This document shows positions 49,080 through 57,549 of a stretch of 64,000 bases of DNA, one piece after another. The position numbers and the translations under genes are program-made. Below the pieces are notes generated by a model. That model did not search any database. It was not told the DNA's origin and was given only the letters and a program-made list of their open reading frames with translations. Within the stretch, counting starts at the first letter, position 1; each line of letters opens with the position of its first letter. Source of the DNA: PALSA-1006 sp964571195 (lineage in GTDB: Bacteria > Pseudomonadota > Gammaproteobacteria > Burkholderiales > Gallionellaceae); contig CAZNAD010000002.1 in the NCBI GenBank assembly GCA_964571195.1, positions 186,001 to 250,000 on the forward strand. Direction: 5' to 3'.

Positions 49080-50018
49080 TTACACCCAATCCCTGGGTAC
49101 CAGATACTTATCGTACAACTCCGCTTCCGGTGTGCCCGCTTCGGGGTGCCAGTCGTAGCGCCATTTCACCAGCGGCGGCATCGACAGCAGGATGGATTCG
49201 GTGCGACCGTTGGATTGCAGGCCGAAGATAGTGCCGCGGTCGATGACAAGATTGAATTCCACATAGCGACCGCGACGGTACAGTTGGAAGTCGCGCTCGC
49301 GTTCGCCGTAGGGCGTATCTTTGCGCTTTTCCAGCAGAGGCACATAGGCCGACAGATAGTGGTCGCCGACACTTTGCTGGATGGCGAAGCAGGTATCGAA
49401 ATCCGGTTCGCTGAGGTCATCGAAGAAGATGCCGCCCACGCCACGCGGTTCGTTGCGGTGTTTGAGGAAGAAATATTCGTCGCACCATTTTTTGTATTTC
49501 GCATGCAGCGTGGGGTCGAACGGTGCGAGCGAATTCTTGCAGATCTGGTGGAAATGCTTCGCATCTTCCTCGAAGCCGTAATACGGCGTGAGGTCCATGC
49601 CGCCGCCGAACCAGAACACCTTGCTGCCGTCGGGTTTGTGTGCCATGAACATGCGCACGTTGGCGTGCGAGGTCGGCGCATAGGGATTGCGCGGGTGCAT
49701 CACCAGCGACACGCCCATCGCCTCCCACGAACAACCGGCCAGTTCGGGGCGGTGTGCGGTGGCTGAGGCGGGCATCTTGTCGCCCTGCACATGCGAGAAT
49801 GCCACGCCGCCTCGCTCCAGCACGTTGCCCTCCTCGATGATGCAACTGATGCCTTCGCCTTTGTTTATGCTGGTCTTGAGCGAGCTGGAGTCGGCGTTCT
49901 GTCCGGCTTCGCGCTGCCACTTGTCCCGGATGAATTTTTTGCCGTCCACTTGTTCCAGACGGTCGACGATGAGCTCTTGCAATTCGAGCAGGTATTTTTT
50001 GACGGCGGTGCTGTCCAT
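49080..50018 (-). CDS. hemF: Coproporphyrinogen III oxidase, oxygen-dependent
   Basis: 312 residues. Aerobic oxidative decarboxylation of coproporphyrinogen III to protoporphyrinogen IX in haem synthesis. The family signatures are MHPRNPYAPTSHANVRMF (near residue 106) and GGMDLTPYYGFEEDAKHFH, followed by RGVGGIFFDDL and YVEFNLVIDRGT. The length is normal. Its presence shows that the organism can live with oxygen. Confidence 0.97.
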   Translation of the reverse strand: MDSTAVKKYLLELQELIVDRLEQVDGKKFIRDKWQREAGQNADSSSLKTSINKGEGISCIIEEGNVLERGGVAFSHVQGDKMPASATAHRPELAGCSWEAMGVSLVMHPRNPYAPTSHANVRMFMAHKPDGSKVFWFGGGMDLTPYYGFEEDAKHFHQICKNSLAPFDPTLHAKYKKWCDEYFFLKHRNEPRGVGGIFFDDLSEPDFDTCFAIQQSVGDHYLSAYVPLLEKRKDTPYGERERDFQLYRRGRYVEFNLVIDRGTIFGLQSNGRTESILLSMPPLVKWRYDWHPEAGTPEAELYDKYLVPRDWV

Positions 50019-50035
50019 GTTCTCTCCGGTGGTTT

Positions 50036-50125
50036 TCTCCCCTCTCTCCTGCGCGGGAGAGGGGTGGGGGAGAGGGGGGCAACATTTTCACCCTCTCCCT
50101 AACCCTCTCCCCTCAAGGGAGAGGG
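50036..50125. repeat. Inverted pair of palindromic repeats upstream of hemF (copies 12 and 13)
   Basis: Copy 12 (50036-50077) and copy 13 (50089-50125) face each other 11 bp apart, filling most of the space between tsaC and hemF. A third example of the paired, inverted arrangement. Confidence 0.88.
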
Positions 50126-50167
50126 AACAGGTTGAAGAATCGCCTCATGTGGCGAGCGATCCGGTAA

Positions 50168-50725
50168 TTATTTGCGCACGATTCTACCATCCGTCCATGC
50201 GCGTATCGTCGAAGGTTGCTTGCGTTTCCCCACGCGACCGCGCAATACCCACATCTTTTTTCCGAAAAGACGCCGGCATGCGGCAAAGGTCTTGGCGGGG
50301 TGCTGACCGCTGCGATTGGCGCTGGTGGAGACCAAAGCGCTACCGGCGCGGCGGCACAGGTCTCGGGCGAACGGATGGGCGGTGAGCCTCACTGCCAGAG
50401 AGTCGTGTGCACCACGCAGCCAGCGCGGACAGGAGGGTTTGACCGGCATCAGGCAGGTGATCGCCTGAGTACCATCGTGTTGCAGTCGCACCTGTTCCGC
50501 AGGGGTGAGCGGTTGCAGATAACGGGCGACTTGCAGGTAGTCCGAAGCGATGAGGATGAGTCCTTTGCGTTGCGGTCTACGCTTCAGCTTGAGGATGCGT
50601 TGTACCGCCCTGTGATTGGACGGATCGCAGCCTATGCCGTAACAGGATTCGGTGGGGTAGGCGATGAGGCCACCGCGTCGGAGATGTGCGGCGACCGAAC
50701 GGGTGAAAGCGACGGAGCGGCTCAC
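50168..50725 (-). CDS. tsaC: Threonylcarbamoyl-AMP synthase (YrdC/Sua5 fold)
   Basis: 185 residues. Makes threonylcarbamoyl-AMP for the t6A37 modification of ANN-decoding tRNAs. Signs: GGLIAYPTESCYGIGCDPSN (near residue 18), KLKRRPQRKGLILIASD with the nucleotide-binding KRRPQRK, and GSALVSTSANRSGQ (near residue 128). Short single-domain TsaC form. 14 bp after purD on the same strand. Confidence 0.92.
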   Translation of the reverse strand: MSRSVAFTRSVAAHLRRGGLIAYPTESCYGIGCDPSNHRAVQRILKLKRRPQRKGLILIASDYLQVARYLQPLTPAEQVRLQHDGTQAITCLMPVKPSCPRWLRGAHDSLAVRLTAHPFARDLCRRAGSALVSTSANRSGQHPAKTFAACRRLFGKKMWVLRGRVGKRKQPSTIRAWTDGRIVRK

Positions 50726-50739
50726 GCGGGCGGGGGTGG

Positions 50740-52011
50740 TTATTTCCGGGCGATGGCGCGATAACCGATGTCGCGGCGCATCTGTTGACCGTCGAAACGG
50801 ACAGTGTCGGCGATCTCGTAGGCACGCTTTTGCGCATGTTTCACCATGTCGCCCAGTGCCACGACGCAGAGTACCCGTCCGCCATTGGTGACCACTTTGC
50901 CGTCTTGCATGGTGGTACCAGCATGGAATACATGCCCGTCTTCCAGTTTCTTGGGCAAGCCGGTGATGACATCACCTTTGCGCGGCGTATCTGGATAGTT
51001 TGCGGCGGCCATCACCACGCCCAAGGCGGTGCGGCGATCCCATTCCACTTCTACTTTGTCCAGCGTACCGTTGACGGCGTGTTCGACGATGGCGGCGAGG
51101 TCGCTCTTCAGGCGCAACATGATAGGTTGCGTCTCGGGGTCGCCCATGCGGCAGTTGAATTCGAGCACCTTGATGCCGCCGTCCGGCGAGATCATCAATC
51201 CGGCGTAGAGGAAGCCGGTGTAAGTGATGCCTTCGCTTTCCATGCCGCGCATCACGGGCTGGATAACTTCGCGCAGCACCTTGGCGTGAATGGTGGGAGT
51301 GACCACGGGCGCGGGCGAATACGCGCCCATGCCGCCGGTGTTGGGGCCTTGGTCGTTATCCAATAGACGTTTGTGATCTTGGCTGGTCGCCATCGCCAGT
51401 ACATGTTTGCCGTCGGCCATCACGATGAAGCTGGCTTCTTCACCGGCGAGGAACTCTTCGATCACCACGCGCGCACCCGCATCGCCCAGTTTGTTGTCGG
51501 ACAACATCATGTCGATGGCATCGAACGCCTCCTGTTTCGACATCGCCACGACCACACCTTTACCCGCAGCAAGTCCGTCGGCTTTCACAACGATGGGTGC
51601 GCCGTGTTTTTCGACGTAAGCTTTTGCTGCCGCGATGTCGCTAAAGGTCTCGAAGAACGCGGTGGGGATGTTGTGGCGCGTCATGAAACGCTTGGCGAAA
51701 TCTTTGGAGCTTTCCAGTTGTGCCGCTGCTTTGGTGGGGCCGAATATCTTCAGGCCTTCGGCGCGGAAGGCATCTACCACACCCGCCGCCAGCGGCGCTT
51801 CCGGGCCGACCACGGTGAGTTCGATGTGTTCCTTCTTCACGAATGCGATGAGGTCCGGGATGGCGGTGATGGCGACATTCTCCACGCCGTCTTCCAGTGC
51901 CGTGCCTGCATTGCCGGGAGCAACGTACACCTTCTGTACTTTCGCACCCTGCGCCAAGCGCCACGCCAATGCGTGTTCGCGACCGCCGTTACCGATGACT
52001 AGAATTTTCAT
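50740..52011 (-). CDS. purD: Phosphoribosylamine-glycine ligase
   Basis: 423 residues, ATP-grasp enzyme of purine synthesis. Clear landmarks are MKILVIGNGGREHALAWRLA, VVGPEAPLAAGVVDAFR, FGPTKAAAQLESSKDFAKRF and VLEFNCRMGDPETQ (metal ligands, near residue 290). Normal length. It is separated from purH by a MITE-like repeat. Confidence 0.97.
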   Translation of the reverse strand: MKILVIGNGGREHALAWRLAQGAKVQKVYVAPGNAGTALEDGVENVAITAIPDLIAFVKKEHIELTVVGPEAPLAAGVVDAFRAEGLKIFGPTKAAAQLESSKDFAKRFMTRHNIPTAFFETFSDIAAAKAYVEKHGAPIVVKADGLAAGKGVVVAMSKQEAFDAIDMMLSDNKLGDAGARVVIEEFLAGEEASFIVMADGKHVLAMATSQDHKRLLDNDQGPNTGGMGAYSPAPVVTPTIHAKVLREVIQPVMRGMESEGITYTGFLYAGLMISPDGGIKVLEFNCRMGDPETQPIMLRLKSDLAAIVEHAVNGTLDKVEVEWDRRTALGVVMAAANYPDTPRKGDVITGLPKKLEDGHVFHAGTTMQDGKVVTNGGRVLCVVALGDMVKHAQKRAYEIADTVRFDGQQMRRDIGYRAIARK

Positions 52012-52025
52012 GCTTTAACCCCCTA

Positions 52026-52168
52026 TTCACCACAGAGACACAGAGACACAGAGAAAAACTATAAAGCACTCAAACAGCGATTCAGGTTCAACTGGCGAAT
52101 CGTAAGCGCTTATTCGCTAGAACTGCTTGGTTTTGTTCTTCTCTGTGTCTCTGTGTCTCTGTGGTTAA
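52026..52168. repeat. MITE-like inverted-repeat element between purH and purD
   Basis: Arms CACCACAGAGACACAGAGAC then ACAGAGAAAAA (52026-52058) and TTCTCTGTGTCTCTGTGTCT then CTGTGGTTAA (52139-52168), about 30-bp inverted repeats around 80 bp that differ from the copy at 19182-19334. It fills the gap between two genes of the same pathway. Confidence 0.82.
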
Positions 52169-52173
52169 AGCTT

Positions 52174-53736
52174 TTAATGTCTGAAATGACGGAAGCCGGT
52201 GAACACCATCGCCAAGCCGTGCTCATCTGCTGCCGCAATCACTTCCTCATCGCGCATCGAGCCACCCGGCTGGATGACGGCTTTTGCACCGGCTTGTGCC
52301 AACACGTCGATACCGTCGCGGAACGGGAAGAAGGCATCGGACGACACGACGGAATCTACCAGGCTCAGGCCAGCATTCTGCGCTTTGATCGAAGCGATAC
52401 GGGTCGAGTCCACGCGGCTCATCTGGCCCGCGCCCACGCCCAAGGTCTGGCCGTTTTTGCAGAACACGATGGCGTTGGACTTGACGTACTTTGCCACGCG
52501 CCAGGCGAACAGAAGGTCGGTCAGTTGTTCTTTGCTGGGCTGCACTTTGCTCACCACTTTGAGTTGCGCGAGTTGCACGTTGAGTGCGTCCGGCGATTGC
52601 ACCAGCAGGCCGCCGCTGACGCGCTTCACGTCATATTGGTTGTGCGCGTTGGACAGCGGCACGGTGAGTACGCGCACGTTCTGTTTGGCGGCGGTCACTT
52701 TCAAGGCGGCTTCAGAAGCGCTCGGTGCGATGATGAGTTCGACGAACTGGTTGGCGGTGATCTGCGCGGCGGAGGCTTCGTCCAGTTCGCGGTTGAAGGC
52801 GATGATGCCGCCGAACGCGGAGGTGGTGTCGGTGGCGTAGGCCAGTTTGTAGGCGCTCAGTGCGCTGTCGGCAATCGCCACGCCGCAGGGGTTGGCGTGC
52901 TTGACGATGACGCAGGCGGGCTGGTCGAAGGTCTTGACCAGTTCCCATGCCGCGTCGGCATCGCCGATGTTGTTGTAGCTGAGCTCCTTGCCTTGCAACT
53001 GGGTGTAGCCGGCGATACCGCCTGCCACCGGGTTGAGGTCGCGGTAGAACGCGGCGCTCTGGTGCGGGTTTTCGCCGTAGCGCATGTCCTGCACTTTGGC
53101 AAAGTTGAAGTTGATCTGCGCGGGGAACTCGGTTTTGCTGCCATCGCTGTTGATCGCAGTGAGGTAGTTGCTGATCATGCTGTCATAAGCGGCGGTGTGC
53201 GAGAAGGCTTTTTTTGCCAAGTCGAAACGGGTGGCATCGGAGACTGCGCACTTGTTGGTCTGCATCTCGGCCAGGATGTCGGCGTAGTCGGTTGGGTCGG
53301 TGACGATGGCGACATGCGCGTGGTTCTTGGCGGCGGAGCGCACCATGGTCGGGCCACCGATGTCGATGTTCTCAATCGCATCTTCCAGTGTGCAACCGGG
53401 CTTGGCGATGGTCGCTGCGAATGGGTACAGGTTTACTACCACCAGATCGATAGTAGGTATGTCGTGTTTCTTCAACGTCGCCACATGCTCGGGCAGATCG
53501 CGGCGCGCCAGAATGCCCGCGTGCACTTTGGGTTGCAGCGTCTTCACGCGGCCATCCAGCATTTCGGGGAAGCCGGTGTAATCGGCCACCTCGGTGCAGG
53601 GCACACCGTTGTCGGCCAGCAGTTTGGCGGTGCCGCCAGTGGAGAGGATCTTCACGCCGAGGTTGTGCAGTCCTTTGGCGAATTCGAGTACGCCGGATTT
53701 ATCCGAGACGCTGATGAGTGCTTGAGTGATGGTCAT
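52174..53736 (-). CDS. purH: Bifunctional AICAR transformylase / IMP cyclohydrolase
   Basis: 520 residues. Last two steps of IMP synthesis. The N-terminal cyclohydrolase domain (1-~195) has ALISVSDKSGVLEFAKGL, LSTGGTAKLL and ENIDIGGPTMVRSAAKNH. The C-terminal transformylase has RYGENPHQSAAFYR, VKHANPCGVAIA (catalytic KH) and FPFRDGIDVLAQAGAKAVIQ. ATG 53736 begins the family start; further upstream sequence is not protein-like and overlaps fis. Confidence 0.97.
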   Translation of the reverse strand: MTITQALISVSDKSGVLEFAKGLHNLGVKILSTGGTAKLLADNGVPCTEVADYTGFPEMLDGRVKTLQPKVHAGILARRDLPEHVATLKKHDIPTIDLVVVNLYPFAATIAKPGCTLEDAIENIDIGGPTMVRSAAKNHAHVAIVTDPTDYADILAEMQTNKCAVSDATRFDLAKKAFSHTAAYDSMISNYLTAINSDGSKTEFPAQINFNFAKVQDMRYGENPHQSAAFYRDLNPVAGGIAGYTQLQGKELSYNNIGDADAAWELVKTFDQPACVIVKHANPCGVAIADSALSAYKLAYATDTTSAFGGIIAFNRELDEASAAQITANQFVELIIAPSASEAALKVTAAKQNVRVLTVPLSNAHNQYDVKRVSGGLLVQSPDALNVQLAQLKVVSKVQPSKEQLTDLLFAWRVAKYVKSNAIVFCKNGQTLGVGAGQMSRVDSTRIASIKAQNAGLSLVDSVVSSDAFFPFRDGIDVLAQAGAKAVIQPGGSMRDEEVIAAADEHGLAMVFTGFRHFRH

Positions 53737-53753
53737 TTGTTTTCTTTCGTTGA

Positions 53754-54008
53754 TTACTTGATACGGTGATCCTGCATCTTCTTGCGCAGGGTATTGCGGT
53801 TGATGCCGAGCAATTCGGCGGCGCGTGTCTGGTTGCCGCCTGCATGATGCAGCACAGTCTCGATCAGCGGTTTCTCCGCGCAGCAAATGACCATGTCGTA
53901 GATCCCGCACGAGGGCTCTTCGCCGTCGAGATCCTTGAAATAATCGTTCACTGCTTTGCGTACGTGTTTGGCGATGTCGTTCTCGTTGATGCCACAATCT
54001 TCAAGCAT
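53754..54008 (-). CDS. fis: Fis-family DNA-binding protein
   Basis: 84 residues. The C-terminal helix-turn-helix GGNQTRAAELLGINRNTLRK then KMQDH is the Fis signature; the N-terminal half has the dimerising helices. Fis is a nucleoid protein that bends DNA and controls growth-linked genes. It lies between dusB and purH, in the conserved dusB-fis order. Confidence 0.94.
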   Translation of the reverse strand: MLEDCGINENDIAKHVRKAVNDYFKDLDGEEPSCGIYDMVICCAEKPLIETVLHHAGGNQTRAAELLGINRNTLRKKMQDHRIK

Positions 54009-54048
54009 GCTGCTACCCCATTAATTATTTTCTTGTCCCTGAAACTAC

Positions 54049-55062
54049 TTATGCTGCCAATCCATCCTCATACAGCAGTCTTGCGCTGCTTGTTTTTTGC
54101 TCTTCAAAAAATTCCGTGGTGGCCTGCATCTGCTCATCCACGGTTTCCAGCTGATTCATGCGATGGCGGAACACCGCCGAACCAGAGAGTCCTTTGGTGT
54201 ACCAGGAGATGTGTTTGCGCGCGACGCGTAATCCGGTGTGTTCGCCATAGAAATCGTAGAGATCGGCCAGGTGTGCGACGAGTACGCCCTGTATCTCGTC
54301 CACATGCGGGGAAAGAAGATGTGTGCCGGTATTGAGAAAATGTTCGATTTCGCGGAACAGCCACGGACGGCCCTGCGCTGCGCGGCCTATCATCACCGCA
54401 TCGGCACCGGTATGGTCGAGTACGTATTTGGCTTTTTCCGGCGTGGTGATGTCGCCGTTGGCGATGATGGGGATGCGCACTTCCGCCTTCACGGCGGCGA
54501 TGGTGTTGTATTCGGCGTCGCCGGTGTAGCCGCAGGCGCGGGTGCGGCCATGGATGGCCAGCGCCTGGATGCCGCTGCTTTCGGCGATACGCGCGATGTT
54601 GATCGCGTTGCGGTTGGCCTTGTCCCAGCCAGTGCGGATTTTCAGGGTAACGGGTACATTCACCGCGCCGACCACCGTTTCCAGTATCTCGGCCACCAGC
54701 TTCTCATTCTGCATCAGCGCGGAGCCCGCCATGACGTTGCAGATCTTTTTGGCCGGGCAACCCATGTTGATGTCGATGATCTGCGCGCCGTTATCCACGT
54801 TGTAGCGCGCGGCCTGCGCCAGCATCTTGGGATCGGCACCGACGATCTGCACCGAGATGGGATCGACCTCGCCCGCATGGTTGGCGCGGCGCTTGGTTTT
54901 CTCGGAACCGTATAACAGGGAATTGGAGGCGACCATCTCGCTCACTGCCATGCCTGCGCCCATGCGCTTGCATAACATGCGGAACGGCCTGTCCGTCACA
55001 CCCGCCATGGGGGCGACGATGAGGTTGTTCTTGAGTGCGTAGCGTCCGATTTGCATGGTCAT
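54049..55062 (-). CDS. dusB: tRNA-dihydrouridine synthase B
   Basis: 337 residues. FMN enzyme reducing uridine to dihydrouridine in tRNA. LIVAPMAGVTDRPFRML at the start, INMGCPAKKICNVMAGSALM with the catalytic Cys (near residue 101), TLKIRTGWDKANRNA, AIHGRTRACGY and IIANGDITTPEKA follow. The start is either 55062 or an ATG 6 bp later. Co-transcribed with fis. Confidence 0.95.
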   Translation of the reverse strand: MTMQIGRYALKNNLIVAPMAGVTDRPFRMLCKRMGAGMAVSEMVASNSLLYGSEKTKRRANHAGEVDPISVQIVGADPKMLAQAARYNVDNGAQIIDINMGCPAKKICNVMAGSALMQNEKLVAEILETVVGAVNVPVTLKIRTGWDKANRNAINIARIAESSGIQALAIHGRTRACGYTGDAEYNTIAAVKAEVRIPIIANGDITTPEKAKYVLDHTGADAVMIGRAAQGRPWLFREIEHFLNTGTHLLSPHVDEIQGVLVAHLADLYDFYGEHTGLRVARKHISWYTKGLSGSAVFRHRMNQLETVDEQMQATTEFFEEQKTSSARLLYEDGLAA

Positions 55063-55103
55063 TTCCGAAGGGGGCGGCGATTATAAATTAATCAACCCGC
55101 CCA

Positions 55104-55112
55104 TGCTATGAT
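55104..55112 (+). promoter_or_regulatory. Extended -10 promoter for the ubiquinone hydroxylase gene
   Basis: TGCTATGAT fits TGnTATnAT in the divergent dusB / hydroxylase intergenic region, 30 bp before the hydroxylase ATG. Confidence 0.5.
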
Positions 55113-55142
55113 GCCGTCAAATTTTTATCGGTCGGGGGCGCG

Positions 55143-56306
55143 ATGGAATTCGATGTGGTCATCATAGGAGGCGGGTTGGTCGGGGCAAGTCTGGCTGCCG
55201 CGCTCAAGTCTAGCGGGCTGAAGCTGGCGCTGGTGGAGGGTCAGTCCTCACCAACAGCCGTTTCGGACGCGCAGGATTGGGATGCACGCATCTATGCGGT
55301 CACCCCCGGCAACGCGCGCTTCCTGGAGGAATGCGGGGCTTGGCAGCGCATGGAGATGAGCCGTGTACAACAGGTCGAAGAGATGCGGGTGTTCGGTGAC
55401 AGCGGGGCGGAGTTGGACTTCAGTGCCTACCAGATCGGGGCGGCGGAGCTGACTTTTATTCTGGAGAGCCGTCTGATGCAGGCGGCGTTGTGGGCCGGGC
55501 TGCAACAGCAGGAAAATCTGACCCTGCTTAACCCGGCACGTTGCGCCGAGCTGAGCTGGCATCCAGATGCCGCCCATCTGAAATTGGCGGATGGGCGTGA
55601 GATCAAGGCGAAATTGATCGTCGGTGCGGACGGGCGTGACTCCTGGGTGCGTCATCAGGCCGGTATGGCGGAGACGCCCACCCCTTACCACCAGCATGGA
55701 GTGGTCGCCAACTTCACCACCACCAAGCCGCATCATGGCGTGGCATATCAATGGTTCCAGCCGGACGGCATCCTCGCGCTGCTGCCGTTGCCGGGCAAAC
55801 GTGTCTCTATCGTGTGGTCGGTCAGCCCGGAGCGGTCTGCGGAATTGTTGGCTTTGTCGCACGAAGCGCTGTGTGCGGAAGTTTCGGCCGCTTCGCAGCA
55901 TATGCTGGGCGAATTGAGTGTGATCACGCCGCCCAATGCATTCGCTCTGCGGGTGCTGAATCTGGCGCACCTCACCAAGCCGCGTCTGGCCTTGGTCGGC
56001 GACGCCGCACACAACGTACATCCGCTGGCGGGGCAGGGGGTCAATCTCGGTTTCCGCGATGCACGACAATTGGCGGAGGTGTTGCTGCAACGCGGCACGA
56101 TGGATTGCGGTGACCTTGCGTTGCTGCGCCGTTACGAGCGCGCCCGCCGGGAAGACATCCTTTCCATGCAGCTCACCACCGATGCGTTGAAACACCTGTT
56201 CGTTAACGCCAACCCGGTGCTGCGCACCCTGCGCAATGTTGGCCTTGCCATGACCGACAAGCTGGTGCCGCTGAAGAAGATGCTGGTGCGCCACGCGCTC
56301 AATTGA
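55143..56306 (+). CDS. UbiH/UbiF-family FAD-dependent ubiquinone hydroxylase
   Basis: 387 residues. An aromatic-ring hydroxylase of ubiquinone synthesis. FAD-binding VVIIGGGLVGASLAAAL at residues 4-20, the DG motif VGADGRDSWVRHQAG (near residue 160) and GDAAHNVHPLAGQGVNLGF (near residue 286) are all intact. Which ring carbon it hydroxylates cannot be decided from sequence (UbiH, UbiF or UbiM). It is followed 13 bp later by dsbC, a common betaproteobacterial pairing. Confidence 0.92.
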   Translation: MEFDVVIIGGGLVGASLAAALKSSGLKLALVEGQSSPTAVSDAQDWDARIYAVTPGNARFLEECGAWQRMEMSRVQQVEEMRVFGDSGAELDFSAYQIGAAELTFILESRLMQAALWAGLQQQENLTLLNPARCAELSWHPDAAHLKLADGREIKAKLIVGADGRDSWVRHQAGMAETPTPYHQHGVVANFTTTKPHHGVAYQWFQPDGILALLPLPGKRVSIVWSVSPERSAELLALSHEALCAEVSAASQHMLGELSVITPPNAFALRVLNLAHLTKPRLALVGDAAHNVHPLAGQGVNLGFRDARQLAEVLLQRGTMDCGDLALLRRYERARREDILSMQLTTDALKHLFVNANPVLRTLRNVGLAMTDKLVPLKKMLVRHALN

Positions 56307-56319
56307 TACTGAGGTCCTG

Positions 56320-57012
56320 ATGCTCAGAACGTTATTGCTGTTCCTGTTGTGCCTTCCTTTTGCCCATGCTGCCGAGACGGACCCCAGATTGCGCCTCAAA
56401 GAGGTTCTGACGAGCCGGCTAGGCGAGGTCACGCAGGTCAACCTGTCTCCCGTTGCGGGACTGTACGAGGTGGTGACGCCGGGCCGTCTGTTCTATGCCG
56501 ATGAGAGCGGGCAATATCTGCTCGATGGCGAGCTGTTCGATCTCAAGACGCGGCAGAACATCACCAAGTCGCGCTCGCAGCAGTTGTTCGCAATCCAATT
56601 CGACAAGCTGCCATTCGAACTGGCCATCAAGAAGGTGAAGGGCAAAGGGAGTCGCAAGCTGGCCTATTTCACCGACCCGAACTGCGGTTTCTGCAAACGT
56701 CTGGAACGCGAATTGCGCAAAGTCGACGACCTCACCGTCTATCTGTTCCTGTACCCGGTACTGGAGGGATCGGCGGAAAAAGTGCGCGCCATCTGGTGCA
56801 GCAAAGACCGCGCCGATGCATGGGACAAGCTGATGTCTGAAGGTATTGCGCCCGTGCCGGGGAAGTGTGACGCCCCCACCGACAAAGTGATCGCGCTGGC
56901 GGCGAAACATAACGTGAACGGAACTCCGGCACTGGTCTTTGCGAATGGCGTGATCGTTCCCGGTTATATGCCGGCGGCGGAATTGGAGAAGGCGCTGGAG
57001 AGCAACCGGTGA
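56320..57012 (+). CDS. dsbC: Thiol:disulfide interchange protein DsbC
   Basis: 230 residues. Periplasmic disulfide isomerase. Signal peptide MLRTLLLFLLCLPFAHA, then the N-terminal dimerisation domain and a thioredoxin domain with active site DPNCGFCKRLERELRKV (near residue 120) and the cis-Pro loop NGTPALVFANG. GAGG precedes the ATG. Its stop overlaps the GTG of the DUF4149 gene. Confidence 0.94.
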   Translation: MLRTLLLFLLCLPFAHAAETDPRLRLKEVLTSRLGEVTQVNLSPVAGLYEVVTPGRLFYADESGQYLLDGELFDLKTRQNITKSRSQQLFAIQFDKLPFELAIKKVKGKGSRKLAYFTDPNCGFCKRLERELRKVDDLTVYLFLYPVLEGSAEKVRAIWCSKDRADAWDKLMSEGIAPVPGKCDAPTDKVIALAAKHNVNGTPALVFANGVIVPGYMPAAELEKALESNR

Positions 57013-57476
57013 GCCTGCGCGAGTTATCGCATTGGCTTGCGGTGATCGCCACCGTGGCATGGGTGGGAGGAATGTGGGCGGTGGGATATCTGGCCGTCCC
57101 GGCACTGTTCCAATCATTGCCGGACCGGCAACTGGCTGGGATGCTGGCCGGCAAAATGTTCACCTGGATGGCGTTTCTCGGTATGGTCTGTGGGGCGTAC
57201 CTGTTGATGTATCAGGCGCATCCGGTGCGGCGTGCGGTTGCCAAACACAAGACAGTGATCGTGACGCTGATGCTGATCCTGCTGGGAGTCGGGCAGTTCC
57301 TCATCCAGCCTGTCATGGCGGATCTTAAACTCCAGGCCCTGCCTGCGGAGGTGATGCAAAGTCCTTTCGCCGGGCAGTTCAAGATGCTGCACGGAGTGGC
57401 AAGTATTCTGTATCTGTTGCAGAGTCTGCTGGGGGTCGCGCTGCTTGTTGTCTCCTTTCCAAAGAAAAATATCTAG
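57009..57476 (+). CDS. DUF4149-family membrane protein
   Basis: 155 residues with four membrane helices (about 8-33, 50-68, 80-103 and 128-150). The N-terminus LSHWLAVIATVAWVGGMWAV and MLHGVASILYLLQSLLG near the end fit DUF4149. Role unknown. GTG start overlapping dsbC by 4 bp (GTGA), so it is likely translated with it. Confidence 0.85.
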   Translation: MSLRELSHWLAVIATVAWVGGMWAVGYLAVPALFQSLPDRQLAGMLAGKMFTWMAFLGMVCGAYLLMYQAHPVRRAVAKHKTVIVTLMLILLGVGQFLIQPVMADLKLQALPAEVMQSPFAGQFKMLHGVASILYLLQSLLGVALLVVSFPKKNI

Positions 57477-57549
57477 ACCGTTTTCCATATTGCATTTCGT
57501 CTCCGAAATGGCAAGCTAGCGCCCGTTGAATTAATCCGAATGGCTGGCC

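Noticed and set aside
52153..53769. Very long plus-strand reading frame (538 codons) opposite purH
   Set aside because: It is the antisense shadow of the well-supported purH gene; codon bias of purH keeps it open.
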